Origin: CBDDFQ01 sp965227035
Lineage (GTDB): Bacteria > Pseudomonadota > Gammaproteobacteria > Burkholderiales > Burkholderiaceae_C
Reading direction: 5' to 3'
Length of the DNA: 64,000 nucleotides
Assembly (NCBI GenBank): GCA_965227035.1
Contig: OZ245724.1
Location: 62,001-126,000 of the forward strand
Shown piece after piece: positions 44,299 through 54,378 of the stretch; position 1 is the stretch's first letter; each line of letters opens with the position of its first letter. Below the pieces are notes generated by a model. That model did no database searches, was not told where the DNA came from, and saw only the letters and a list, made by a program, of their open reading frames with translations. The translations under genes and the position numbers were made by a program.

Positions 44299-45063
44299 TT
44301 GAGCGACATCCTCACCCACACCGAAGGCGGCGTGACCACCATCACCTTCAATCGCTTCGAGAAAAAGAATTCGATCACTTCGGGGATGTACGCCGCTCTG
44401 GCGCAGGCTGTGAAGAGCGCGGCCACCGACGAAAAGGTGCGGGTGCTGGTGTTTCAGGGCCACGAGAGCATCTTCAGCGCCGGCAACGACATCGCAGACT
44501 TCCTGAACAATCCGCCGGCCGACGAAAGCGCACCGGTCATCTCGTTCCTGCGCGAACTCGCCACATTCCCCAAGGCGATGATCGCCGCGGTTTGCGGTCC
44601 CGCAGTCGGCATCGGTACCACCATGCTGTTCCACTGCGATCTGGTCTACGCGGGCGACAACGCAGCGTTCTCGATGCCATTCGTGAATCTCGGCCTGTGC
44701 CCCGAAGCGGGAGCCAGCCTGCTGGTGCCGCAGATGATGGGTTATCACCGCGCCGCCGAAGCGCTGCTTCTGGGCGAACCGTTCCTCGCGGAAGCTGCGC
44801 TCGAGGTGGGATTGGTGAATCGGGTCGTGCCGCCGAACGAGGTGAACTCGCTCGCTCAACAGCAGGCCCGCAAGCTTGCTGCGAAACCGCTGATGTCGAT
44901 CATCGAGACCAAACAATTGATGAAGAAGCACACGCAGTCGCAGGTGCTTCAGACGATTTCCGACGAGATCAAAACTTTCGGGCGAATGCTGCGCGAACCG
45001 GCGGCCAAGGAAGTTTTCACGGCCTTCGTCGAAAAACGAAAGCCCGATTTCTCGAAAGTCTGA
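44299..45063 (+). CDS. Enoyl-CoA hydratase/isomerase family protein (TTG start)
   Basis: Crotonase-superfamily enzyme, 254 residues. The TTG at 44299 is the best start, with AAGGAG at 44285-44290. Earlier in-frame codons only shadow the thioesterase gene. Motifs: ITFNRFEKKNSIT, the oxyanion-hole segment FSAGNDIADFL, CGPAVGIGTTMLFHCDLVYA, and MPFVNLGLCPEAGASLLVP at the catalytic acid position. The Glu in CPEAG suggests hydratase or isomerase chemistry. It ends the operon tail to tail with the YciA-like gene, with no intervening base. Confidence 0.87.
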   Translation: MSDILTHTEGGVTTITFNRFEKKNSITSGMYAALAQAVKSAATDEKVRVLVFQGHESIFSAGNDIADFLNNPPADESAPVISFLRELATFPKAMIAAVCGPAVGIGTTMLFHCDLVYAGDNAAFSMPFVNLGLCPEAGASLLVPQMMGYHRAAEALLLGEPFLAEAALEVGLVNRVVPPNEVNSLAQQQARKLAAKPLMSIIETKQLMKKHTQSQVLQTISDEIKTFGRMLREPAAKEVFTAFVEKRKPDFSKV

Positions 45064-45513
45064 TCAGGCTTTCGCGGGTTTCGGATCGACTTCGCGTGGC
45101 TTGCCCTGGTTGTCGATGGCGACGTAAGTCACCAGGGCTTCGGTCACCTTGGTGTAGTGCCCCTGCGTCGCGACGCGCTCGGCGAACACCTCGACCTTGA
45201 CGGTCATCGACGTGCGGCCGACCCGCTCTATCTTCGAGAAGAACGACAGCAGATCGCCCACGCGAACCGGCTGCTTGAAGATGAATTCGTTCACCGCCAC
45301 GGTGGCGATACGTCCACGAGCGTGCCGCGCTGGCAGTACCGATCCGGCCAGATCGACCTGTGCCATGACCCATCCGCCGAAGATATCGCCGTTCTGATTG
45401 ACGTCGCCCGGCATTGGAATCACCTTCAGGACCAGCTCCGCGTCGGTGGGCAACTGGGCGGTCTGGACGGTGTTCCGGGGAGGGTTGGCGCTTGAATCTG
45501 CGGACATGGGCAC
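45064..45513 (-). CDS. YciA-like acyl-CoA thioesterase (single hotdog)
   Basis: Small hotdog-fold thioesterase, 149 residues. The catalytic-region motif GDIFGGWVMAQVDLAGS is the classic YciA/cytosolic acyl-CoA hydrolase pattern, with the Asp near its end. VNEFIFKQPVRVGDLLSF and VTEALVTYVAID complete the fold. It acts on acyl-CoAs in the cytoplasm. It is on the opposite strand to the beta-oxidation operon, ends directly next to it, and starts 36 bp from the divergent ABC-exporter gene. Confidence 0.88.
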   Translation of the reverse strand: MPMSADSSANPPRNTVQTAQLPTDAELVLKVIPMPGDVNQNGDIFGGWVMAQVDLAGSVLPARHARGRIATVAVNEFIFKQPVRVGDLLSFFSKIERVGRTSMTVKVEVFAERVATQGHYTKVTEALVTYVAIDNQGKPREVDPKPAKA

Positions 45514-45549
45514 AATCTCTGAAATAACAAACAGAAGAGATTTTCCCCG

Positions 45550-47373
45550 ATGCGCCGAAGTGGTGACGTTTCACTGTCCATACCCCCGTCTGCCGCCAAT
45601 GGCGCAAACACCCCCCCAGCCAAGTCCGACTGGCACACGCTGTCGCGCCTGTTTCCCTATTTGTGGCAATACAAATGGCGGGTTTTCGCCGCGCTAGCCT
45701 TCATGGTGGGCGCCAAACTCGCCAACGTGGGCGTGCCGATCCTGCTGAAAACGCTGGTCGACACCATGACCATCAAACCCGGCGATCCGCGTGCATTGCT
45801 GGTCGTGCCGATGGCGCTCCTCCTCGGATACGGTCTGCTTCGACTGTCCACTTCGCTGTTCACCGAACTGCGCGAACTCGTTTTTGCGAAAGCCACCGAA
45901 GGCGCGGCCCGAAGCATTTCGCTGAAAGTGTTCGAGCATCTGCATGCGCTGAGTCTGCGATTCCATCTTGAGCGCCAGACCGGCGGCATGACCCGCGATA
46001 TCGAACGCGGCACACGCGGGGTGCATTCGCTTATTTCGTATTCGCTATACAGCATCGTTCCCACGCTGATCGAAGTGACCATGGTGCTGGTCTATCTGGC
46101 GGTGAAATTCGACGTCTGGTTCGCCTGGATCACGATTTTTGCGCTCGTGGTGTACATCTCGTTCACGGTCATCGTCACCGAATGGCGCACCCAGTTTCGC
46201 AAGGTGATGAACGAGCTCGATTCGAAGGCTCATACCCGCGCGGTCGATTCGCTTCTGAACTACGAGACCGTGAAGTATTTCAACAACGAGAAGTTCGAAG
46301 CGCTCCGATACGACGAAAGCCTGGAGCGGTATCGGAAAGCCGCCATCAAGAGCCAGAACACGCTCAGCATGCTCAACACCGGGCAGCAGTTGCTCATCTC
46401 GGCAGCGTTGGTGGCCATGTTGTATCGCGCGACTGCCGGCGTGGTCGATGGACGCATGACGCTGGGCGATCTGGTGATGATCAACGCGTTCATGATCCAG
46501 CTCTACATTCCGCTGAACTTCCTCGGCGTCATTTACCGTGAGATCAAACAGAGCCTGGCCGATCTGGAGAAGATGTTCTCGCTTATGGAGCGCGAGCGCG
46601 AGGTGCAGGACAAGCCAGAGGCGAAGCCCTTGGCGAATCCCGATCAGGCAGTTCGATTCGAGCATGTGAACTTCGCATACGAAGCTGCGCGCCCGATTCT
46701 TCACGATGTGAGCTTCGAGATTCCTGCCGGTAAAACAGTGGCGGTGGTCGGGCCTTCCGGTTCCGGTAAATCGACTCTAGCCCGATTGCTCTATCGCTTC
46801 TACGACATCCAGGACGGCAGGATCACCATCGGCGGCGAAGACATTCGCGACGTCACCCAGGCGAGTCTGCGGCAATCGATAGGCATTGTTCCGCAGGACA
46901 CGGTGCTGTTCAACGACACGGTGCGCTACAACATCGCTTATGGACGCACTGGCGCCACGAAGGAAGAAATCGAAGAAGCAGCACGCGCTGCGCGGATCCA
47001 CGGTTTCATCGAGGGCACGCCGCTGGGGTACGACACCATGGTGGGCGAGCGTGGACTGAAACTCTCCGGCGGCGAAAAACAGCGCGTCGCCATCGCGCGC
47101 ACCCTGCTCAAGAATCCGCCCATCGTCATCTTCGACGAGGCGACCTCGGCGCTCGATTCGGCCAACGAGCGAGCCATCCAGTCGGAACTGCAATCGACAG
47201 CACGCAACAAGACGACGCTGGTGATTGCGCATCGGCTGTCGACCATCGTCGATTCGCACGAGATTCTGGTGCTCGAGGCCGGGCGGGTAATCGAGCGCGG
47301 CACGCACGCGCAACTGCTGGCAATGCAGGGTCGGTACGCATCGATGTGGGCGTTGCAGCAAAGCTCCGAATAA
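45550..47373 (+). CDS. ATM1-type ABC exporter (fused permease and ATPase)
   Basis: Half-size ABC exporter, 607 residues: six membrane helices (about 40-320) and one nucleotide-binding domain. The segment LLNYETVKYFNNEKFE is the hallmark of the ATM1/HMT1 group, which exports glutathione-derived or metal-related compounds. The ATPase has VAVVGPSGSGKSTLARLLY (Walker A), the KLSGGEKQRVAIARTLL signature and IVIFDEATSALDSANE (Walker B). Functions as a homodimer in the inner membrane. It is divergent from the YciA-like gene with only 36 bp between starts. The exported substrate cannot be read from the sequence. Confidence 0.92.
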   Translation: MRRSGDVSLSIPPSAANGANTPPAKSDWHTLSRLFPYLWQYKWRVFAALAFMVGAKLANVGVPILLKTLVDTMTIKPGDPRALLVVPMALLLGYGLLRLSTSLFTELRELVFAKATEGAARSISLKVFEHLHALSLRFHLERQTGGMTRDIERGTRGVHSLISYSLYSIVPTLIEVTMVLVYLAVKFDVWFAWITIFALVVYISFTVIVTEWRTQFRKVMNELDSKAHTRAVDSLLNYETVKYFNNEKFEALRYDESLERYRKAAIKSQNTLSMLNTGQQLLISAALVAMLYRATAGVVDGRMTLGDLVMINAFMIQLYIPLNFLGVIYREIKQSLADLEKMFSLMEREREVQDKPEAKPLANPDQAVRFEHVNFAYEAARPILHDVSFEIPAGKTVAVVGPSGSGKSTLARLLYRFYDIQDGRITIGGEDIRDVTQASLRQSIGIVPQDTVLFNDTVRYNIAYGRTGATKEEIEEAARAARIHGFIEGTPLGYDTMVGERGLKLSGGEKQRVAIARTLLKNPPIVIFDEATSALDSANERAIQSELQSTARNKTTLVIAHRLSTIVDSHEILVLEAGRVIERGTHAQLLAMQGRYASMWALQQSSE

Positions 47374-47430
47374 GGGTCGCAGTCGGGTTGCGCTGTCGTC
47401 AGGAACGGCCGCGTTGCGCATAATGCCCCG

Positions 47431-48381
47431 ATGGAAACCAAATGGCTGGAAGACTTCGTCAGTCTTGCTGAAACCCACAGTTTCAGTCGGTCTGCGCAAC
47501 TGCGACATGTCACGCAACCCGCATTCTCGCGCCGCATCCAGGCTCTCGAAGCCTGGGCCGGCGCCGATCTGGTCGATCGCAGCTCCTACCCTGCGCGTCT
47601 GACTGCAGCAGGCGAAACCCTCTACAACCAGTCCCTCGAAATTCTTCAGACGATCCAGACCACCCGCGCCATGCTGCGCGGTCATGGTGGCGTCGGCAAG
47701 GACGTGATCGAGTTCGCGGTGCCGCACACGCTCGCCTTCACTTTCTTCCCCACCTGGGTGTCGGGCCTGCGCGAAAAGTTCGGCCCGATCAAAAGCCGGC
47801 TTATCGCGCTGAACGTTCACGATGCAGTCGTGCGGCTGATGGAAGGCAACTGCGATCTGCTGATTGCCTACTTCCACACCGCACAACCGTTCCAGCTCGA
47901 TGCCGACAAATACGAAATGCTGGTGCTGGGTCAGGAACTGGTCGCGCCGTATGTGAAGCCCGACGGCGAAGGGCAGCCGATGTATCGCCTGCCCGGCAAG
48001 GCGGGCCAGCCGCTGCCGTATCTGGGATACGCGCCCGGTGCGTACCTGGGCGGCGTGGTCGATCTCATTTTGAAAGACGCTCCGGCACCGGTGCACCTGG
48101 ATCGAATTTACGAAACCGACATGGCGGAAGGTTTGAAAGCGATGGCGATGGAGGGGCACGGCGTTGCGTTTCTTCCGCAATCTGCAGTCCGCAAAGAGCT
48201 TCGCGCTAAAAAACTTGTCAGCGCGATTGCGTCCAGCGGGCCGTCGATGGAGCTGGACATGGAGATCCGTATGTACCGGCAAAAGCCTGTCGGAAAAGAG
48301 AAATCCAAGGGCACGGTTCAGTCGCTTTGGGATTACCTGTCGGCGTTGCCACCGCAAAAGGGGGCCGGGCAACGTTATTAA
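47431..48381 (+). CDS. LysR-family transcriptional regulator (HypT-like)
   Basis: LysR regulator, 316 residues. The N-terminal winged helix-turn-helix reads METKWLEDFVSLAETHSFS, then SAQLRHVTQPAFSRRIQALE and DRSSYPARLT. This wording is close to that of the HypT (YjiE) group, although regulation of aspartate/glutamate use is suggested by the neighbours: aspA follows after 88 bp, then the transporter genes. The effector domain covers about 90-300. Whether it responds to hypochlorite, as HypT does, is not visible. Spacing to the exporter gene is 57 bp. Confidence 0.88.
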   Translation: METKWLEDFVSLAETHSFSRSAQLRHVTQPAFSRRIQALEAWAGADLVDRSSYPARLTAAGETLYNQSLEILQTIQTTRAMLRGHGGVGKDVIEFAVPHTLAFTFFPTWVSGLREKFGPIKSRLIALNVHDAVVRLMEGNCDLLIAYFHTAQPFQLDADKYEMLVLGQELVAPYVKPDGEGQPMYRLPGKAGQPLPYLGYAPGAYLGGVVDLILKDAPAPVHLDRIYETDMAEGLKAMAMEGHGVAFLPQSAVRKELRAKKLVSAIASSGPSMELDMEIRMYRQKPVGKEKSKGTVQSLWDYLSALPPQKGAGQRY

Positions 48382-48469
48382 TTTCATGCATAACCTGCCG
48401 ATCAAACAGCATTGGCGGCAAACCGAAGCGAGTTCTACAGTGCAGCACGTCACAACAAATGGAACAGAA

Positions 48470-49866
<1,397 letters not shown>

Positions 49867-49867
<1 letters not shown>

Positions 49868-49887
49868 AACCCCGACACGGGTTTTAG
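49867..49887 (+). terminator. Short hairpin after aspA
   Basis: AAACCC at 49867-49872 pairs with GGGTTT at 49879-49884, overlapping the aspA stop codon. The T stretch is only four long, so this would be a weak terminator at best. The pairing is visible, the function inferred. Confidence 0.3.
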
Positions 49888-49955
49888 ACGAAACGCCATC
49901 CCGCAAAGCCGATAAAAATCGGCGCGGGCACAAAGAGTGCTTAGGAGGAGACTGA

Positions 49956-50912
49956 ATGAATAAAAAGCGAGCGAGCGCATCGGGCTGCGCACCACGGAGG
50001 GGACTGCACATGACTCGACTGATGTCATGCGTGGTCGCGCTCGCTGCGGTTCTTCCATCGGTCCACGCCGCCGAAGGTGCCCCGGCGCAATCGGCAGTGC
50101 TCAACCGGATTCGCGAAGGCGGCGCTCTGGTCATCGCGCACCGCGAATCGTCGATTCCGTTCTCTTACGTCGATGAAAACAAGAGAGCGATGGGCTACGC
50201 AGTCGATCTCTGCCTGAAGATTGCCGAGGTGGTTCGCCAGAAGATGGGTATGAAAAGCATGCCGGTCGAGCTGGTGCAGGTGACGCCCGCGAATCGGATC
50301 AGCGTGATCGAGCAGGGCAAGGCCGACATGGAATGCGGCTCCACCACGAATAACGCCGAGCGTCGCCAGAAGGTGGCGTTCACGATTCCCCACTTCATTA
50401 CCGGCGCGCGACTGATGGTTCGCGCCGACAGCAAGATCGAGCAGATCGACGATCTGTCGGGAAAGACGCTGGTATCGACAACCGGCACGACTCCGCTCAA
50501 GGCGGTGATTCAGGCGAACAAAGAGCGGCTGCTAAATATAAAGATAGTCGAGGCGCCCGATCATTCGCGCGCGGTCGAAATGGTCGAGAAGGGCGAAGCC
50601 GATGCCTTCGCGATGGACGACGTGCTGCTGTACGGGTTGGCTGCCAACAGACGCGAACCCGGCAAGCTGAAGATCGTGGGCAAGTTCCTCACGACCGAAC
50701 CCTTGGCGATCATGCTTCCGAAGAACGATCCGGAATTCAAGAAAATCGCCGACGACGAATTGCGCCGGTTGATTTTTTCCCGCGAGATATATCCGATCTA
50801 CGACCGCTGGTTCCTCAAGCCCATACCGCCGCGCAACACCGCATTGAATCTCCCCCGCAGTTATTTACTTCGCGATTTTTGGAAATATCCAACGGATCAG
50901 GTACCGCTCTAG
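49956..50912 (+). CDS. Amino-acid ABC transporter substrate-binding protein (glutamate/aspartate type, first copy)
   Basis: Periplasmic binding protein of family 3, 318 residues. It has a secretory signal (MTRLMSCVVALAAVLPSVHA) with likely cleavage after VHA. Two starts both have good ribosome-binding sites. ATG 49956 has GGAGGAG and gives 18 extra basic residues before the signal; ATG 50010 has GGAGG nine bases upstream and gives a normal signal. The core includes MECGSTTNNAERRQKV, typical for GltI-like proteins. It lies 86 bp before a second such gene, with which it shares the architecture but only moderate identity. One may bind aspartate and the other glutamate (inference). Confidence 0.88.
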   Translation: MNKKRASASGCAPRRGLHMTRLMSCVVALAAVLPSVHAAEGAPAQSAVLNRIREGGALVIAHRESSIPFSYVDENKRAMGYAVDLCLKIAEVVRQKMGMKSMPVELVQVTPANRISVIEQGKADMECGSTTNNAERRQKVAFTIPHFITGARLMVRADSKIEQIDDLSGKTLVSTTGTTPLKAVIQANKERLLNIKIVEAPDHSRAVEMVEKGEADAFAMDDVLLYGLAANRREPGKLKIVGKFLTTEPLAIMLPKNDPEFKKIADDELRRLIFSREIYPIYDRWFLKPIPPRNTALNLPRSYLLRDFWKYPTDQVPL

Positions 50913-50924
50913 AGGGTTACTCCG

Positions 50925-50953
50925 TTGTTCTTCCGCGTTTCAAAAAGTAGTAT
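50925..50953 (+). promoter_or_regulatory. Candidate sigma-70 promoter for gltI
   Basis: TTGTTC at 50925-50930 and TAGTAT at 50948-50953 are spaced by 17 bp, in the 86-bp gap between the two binding-protein genes. AAGGAAA stands a few bases before the ATG at 50999. The spacing and hexamers fit a housekeeping promoter, so gltI can be transcribed separately. Confidence 0.5.
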
Positions 50954-50998
50954 CTTGTTTTCGATTTTCTTAACCATCCTTTCACACAAGGAAACTAT

Positions 50999-51904
50999 AT
51001 GAAGAAGCACCTCCTGGCACTCGCAGTTGCCGCCCTCGCCACAAGCGGAGCATTTGCACAAGCGAACGACACCCTTGCAAAGATCAAGTCTTCCGGCGCT
51101 ATCACGCTGGGTGTTCGCGATTCGTCAGGCGCACTGGCCTACACCCTCGGCGGCGGCAAATATGTCGGCTTCCACACCGAGATGGCCGAAAAAGTTATTT
51201 CCGATCTGCAAAAGCAGCTTGGTCTGTCGGCTCCCATCAAGGTGACCTACCAGCTGGTGACCTCCCAGAACCGTATTCCCCTGGTGCAAAACGGCACCGT
51301 CGATCTGGAATGCGGCTCCACGACCAACAACGCAGCGCGTCAAAAAGACGTGAGCTTTGCAATCACCACCTACGTCGAAGAAGTTCGCATTGCGGTGAAG
51401 GCCAATTCCGGCATCACCAAGATTGCCGATCTGACCGGCAAGACGATTGCAACCACCACCGGCACGACTTCGGTTCAAACCCTGCGCAAGCATGAGCGCG
51501 CCAACAACGTCGACTTCAAGGAAGTCTTCGGCAAGGACCACGCCGACAGCTTCCTGCTGCTCGAATCCGGCCGCGCCGATGCGTTCGTGATGGACGGTCA
51601 GATTCTGGCCGGCAACATCTCCAAATCGCAAAAACCCGCCGATTTCAAGATCGTCGGTGAAGTTCTGTCGGTCGAACCCATCGCCTGCATGATGCGCAAG
51701 GACGACACGGCATTCAAGACTGCGGTCGACAACAGCATCAAGGCTCAAATTGCCGACGGCAGCCTGGCCAAGTTGTACGACAAGTGGTTCATGCAACCAA
51801 TTCCCCCGACAAATACCAAGGTGGGTCTGCCCCTGAGCGACGCAACCAAGGCAGCTTGGGCAGCTCCGAACGACAAGCCCATGGAAGACTACGCGAAGAA
51901 GTAA
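50999..51904 (+). CDS. gltI: Glutamate/aspartate ABC transporter substrate-binding protein (second copy)
   Basis: Periplasmic binding protein for acidic amino acids, 301 residues. The signal peptide KKHLLALAVAALATSGAFA ends at a clean cleavage site before QANDT. The core includes GVRDSSGALAYTLGGGKYVG, LECGSTTNNAARQKDV, TIATTTGTTSVQTLRKHE and a late KWFMQPIPPTNTKVGLPLS, all typical GltI marks. It delivers substrate to the GltJKL complex encoded next. A strong hairpin terminator separates it from gltJ, which would let it be made in excess over the membrane parts. Confidence 0.92.
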   Translation: MKKHLLALAVAALATSGAFAQANDTLAKIKSSGAITLGVRDSSGALAYTLGGGKYVGFHTEMAEKVISDLQKQLGLSAPIKVTYQLVTSQNRIPLVQNGTVDLECGSTTNNAARQKDVSFAITTYVEEVRIAVKANSGITKIADLTGKTIATTTGTTSVQTLRKHERANNVDFKEVFGKDHADSFLLLESGRADAFVMDGQILAGNISKSQKPADFKIVGEVLSVEPIACMMRKDDTAFKTAVDNSIKAQIADGSLAKLYDKWFMQPIPPTNTKVGLPLSDATKAAWAAPNDKPMEDYAKK

Positions 51905-51926
51905 ACTCCCGGCCAATCCAGCAACG

Positions 51927-51955
51927 AAAGCCCGCCCGTTCTCTGGCGGGCTTTT
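51927..51955 (+). terminator. Intrinsic terminator/attenuator between gltI and gltJ
   Basis: AAAGCCCGCC at 51927-51936 pairs with GGCGGGCTTT at 51945-51954 across an 8-base loop. It is followed by T-rich CTTTTGTTTT. It lies 22 bp after the gltI stop and 74 bp before gltJ. Partial read-through would give much more binding protein than permease. Confidence 0.8.
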
Positions 51956-52029
51956 GTTTTCGCACGGAACTTGCTTGTTGCTTATCGTGCGTTGAGATAT
52001 CCAAAAAGTAATCAAACAGAGGAGCTTGT

Positions 52030-52758
52030 ATGGCCATGAGTTGGCGGTGGGAGGTCTTTCTAGAAGACCCGGGGGGCAAGTACCCCACGTATTGGCAGTG
52101 GATGCTGTCGGCCTGGGGATGGACCGTTTCGGTCGCCGTCCTGTCGCTGATAGTCGCCCTCGTTATCGGAGGCATCATCGGCACGGTTCGCACCCTGCCC
52201 AACAGCGTCTTCTGGGCCCGGTTCGCCAACGCCTGGGTCGAGCTATTCCGAAATATTCCTTTGCTGGTGCAGATTTTCATCTGGTACCACGTGATTCCGG
52301 CGATCTTTCCCGTGCTCAAGGGGGTGCCGAGCTTCGTGCTCGTGGTGCTCGCGCTGGGACTGTTCACATCGGCCCGGATTGCCGAGCAGGTTCGCGCGGG
52401 TATTCAGGCGCTTCCCAAGGGCCAGCGTTATGCCGGCATGGCAATGGGCTTCACGACGGCCCAGTACTACCGCTACGTGATCCTGCCGATGGCGTTCCGG
52501 ATCATCATTCCGCCGCTTACCAGCGAGACGATGAACATCTTCAAGAATTCGTCGGTCGCGTTTGCCGTGTCGGTGACGGAACTCACGATGTTCGCCATGC
52601 AGGCGCAGGAAGAAACTTCGCGCGGCGTTGAAATCTACCTTGCAGTGACCGTCCTTTATGTGATTTCCGCGTTTGCGATCAACCGCCTGATGGCCTTGAT
52701 CGAGAAACGCATGCGCGTGCCCGGTTTCATCGTGGCCAGCAGCGGCGGAGGTCATTAA
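52030..52758 (+). CDS. gltJ: Glutamate/aspartate ABC transporter permease
   Basis: Inner-membrane permease subunit of the HisM/GltJ family, 242 residues. It has five to six hydrophobic segments and a membrane-channel loop motif near EQVRAGIQALPKGQRYAGMA, the EAA-type contact with the ATPase. The N-terminal YPTYWQWMLSAWGWTVSV and the FRNIPLLVQIFIWYHVIP segments are GltJ marks. GAGGAGCTTG is upstream of the ATG. The stop is immediately followed by the gltK ATG. Confidence 0.93.
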   Translation: MAMSWRWEVFLEDPGGKYPTYWQWMLSAWGWTVSVAVLSLIVALVIGGIIGTVRTLPNSVFWARFANAWVELFRNIPLLVQIFIWYHVIPAIFPVLKGVPSFVLVVLALGLFTSARIAEQVRAGIQALPKGQRYAGMAMGFTTAQYYRYVILPMAFRIIIPPLTSETMNIFKNSSVAFAVSVTELTMFAMQAQEETSRGVEIYLAVTVLYVISAFAINRLMALIEKRMRVPGFIVASSGGGH

Positions 52759-53424
52759 ATGAATCTCGACTTTAGTTTCTACAACTGGGACGTCATCAAG
52801 AACTTCGTGCTGAGCGGTCTGTACTTCACGTTCTTTCTGACCGTGGTGTCCACGATCGGCGGCGTGATCTTCGGCACTGTCCTCGCGTTGATGCGTCTGT
52901 CCGGCAACAAAATCCTGGTGGTTCCCGCCACCATCTACGTCAACGGCATGCGAAGCATCCCGCTGGTCATGGTCATCTTGTGGTTCTTCCTGCTGGTGCC
53001 GACCTTCATCGGTCGTCCCATCGGCGCTGAGCCATCGGCCATCATCACGTTCGTGGCCTTCGAAGCCGCGTACTTCAGCGAAATCATGCGAGCCGGTATC
53101 CAGTCGATTCCGCGTGGGCAGGTATCTGCCGGCATGGCGATGGGCATGAGCTACGGCCAGAACATGAAGCTGGTGATCCTGCCGCAGGCCTTCCGCAACA
53201 TGCTGCCGGTTCTGCTCACGCAAACCATCATCCTGTTCCAGGATACGTCGCTGGTTTACGCCATCGGCGCGAACGACATGCTCAAGGGCTTCGAGACCGC
53301 GGGCAAGAACTACGGACGTCCGATCGAGGCCTATCTGCTGGCTGCGGTCGTCTACTTCATCATCTGTTTTGCACTTTCGGTGCTGGTCAAGAGACTGCAC
53401 CGCAAGATCGCCATCATTCGCTGA
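52759..53424 (+). CDS. gltK: Glutamate/aspartate ABC transporter permease
   Basis: Second permease subunit, 221 residues, starting right after the gltJ stop codon. Motifs: NFVLSGLYFTFFLTVVSTIG, YVNGMRSIPLVMVILWFF and the EAA loop EIMRAGIQSIPRGQVSAG. GltJ and GltK pair to form the channel. The C-terminal segment LSVLVKRLHRKIAIIR is family-typical. Twelve bases separate it from gltL. Confidence 0.93.
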   Translation: MNLDFSFYNWDVIKNFVLSGLYFTFFLTVVSTIGGVIFGTVLALMRLSGNKILVVPATIYVNGMRSIPLVMVILWFFLLVPTFIGRPIGAEPSAIITFVAFEAAYFSEIMRAGIQSIPRGQVSAGMAMGMSYGQNMKLVILPQAFRNMLPVLLTQTIILFQDTSLVYAIGANDMLKGFETAGKNYGRPIEAYLLAAVVYFIICFALSVLVKRLHRKIAIIR

Positions 53425-53436
53425 GCGGAGAAAAAA

Positions 53437-54174
53437 ATGATCGAACTCAAAAACGTATCCAAGTGGTATGGCACCTTTCAAGTGCTGACCGATTGCTCCA
53501 CCACCATCAACAAGGGTGAAGTGGTGGTTGTTTGCGGACCTTCCGGTTCCGGCAAGTCCACCCTCATCAAGACGATCAACGCGCTGGAACCGTTCCAGAA
53601 GGGCGAGATCACGGTCGACGGCGTGAAAGTGCACGACCCCAAGACCAATCTGCCCAAGCTGCGCAGCCGGGTCGGCATGGTGTTCCAGCATTTCGAGCTG
53701 TTCCCCCATCTGTCGGTCATGGAAAACCTGACCATTGCGCAAATCAAGGTGCTCAACCGCTCGGTCGACGAAGCGAAGAAGCTCGGCACCAAATACCTCG
53801 ATCGCGTGGGCCTGCTCGCACACAAGGACAAGTTTCCGGGCCAGCTGTCCGGCGGTCAGCAGCAGCGCGTGGCAATCGCCCGTGCGTTGTGCATGGATCC
53901 GATCGTGATGCTGTTCGACGAACCCACCTCGGCGCTCGATCCTGAAATGGTCGGCGAAGTGCTGGAAGTCATGATGAGCCTGGCCAAAGAAGGCATGACC
54001 ATGATGGTGGTCACGCACGAAATGGGTTTCGCACGCAAGGTCGCCAGCCGGGTCATCTTCATGGACGTGGGCGGCAAGATCCTCGAAGACTGCACCAAGG
54101 ACGACTTCTTCAATCATCCCGAAGCACGTCAGCCGCGTACCAAAGATTTCCTCAACAAGATCCTCGCGCACTAA
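53437..54174 (+). CDS. gltL: Glutamate/aspartate ABC transporter ATP-binding protein
   Basis: ATPase of the polar amino-acid transporter family, 245 residues. Walker A is VCGPSGSGKSTLIKTINAL, the signature LSGGQQQRVAIARAL, Walker B IVMLFDEPTSALDPEMV, and the switch His lies in MVVTHEMGFARKVA. It drives uptake with GltI, GltJ and GltK. AGCGGAGA lies before the ATG. A clear hairpin terminator follows the gene. Confidence 0.94.
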   Translation: MIELKNVSKWYGTFQVLTDCSTTINKGEVVVVCGPSGSGKSTLIKTINALEPFQKGEITVDGVKVHDPKTNLPKLRSRVGMVFQHFELFPHLSVMENLTIAQIKVLNRSVDEAKKLGTKYLDRVGLLAHKDKFPGQLSGGQQQRVAIARALCMDPIVMLFDEPTSALDPEMVGEVLEVMMSLAKEGMTMMVVTHEMGFARKVASRVIFMDVGGKILEDCTKDDFFNHPEARQPRTKDFLNKILAH

Positions 54175-54202
54175 TCTTTCAGATTTTTCGCAAGACCCGA
54201 AC

Positions 54203-54238
54203 AAGGGTGTCCGTTTTCTGACGGGCACCCTTTTTTTT
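54203..54238 (+). terminator. Intrinsic terminator after gltL
   Basis: AAGGGTGTCCGT at 54203-54214 pairs with ACGGGCACCCTT at 54221-54232 (one mismatch) and is followed by a run of eight T. It closes the glt operon 28 bp after gltL. The next gene therefore needs its own promoter. Confidence 0.85.
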
Positions 54239-54378
54239 GGAACAAAGAGAAATCGCTTGTCACTACCAATCCGCGCCTGTCGTTCACAAATACGAGAAGG
54301 GCGCGCCGTTAAGTACAACAAGGATTTCTTCTGTCTTCGCTTCTTCCGTTTTCGCCTTCTCAGTCGTCCATCGGGATA

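Noticed and set aside
54240..54378. Search for a PIP/hrpII box (TTCG-N16-TTCG) before the giant gene, which would tie it to a type III regulon
   Set aside because: TTCG copies are present, but none at the required spacing.
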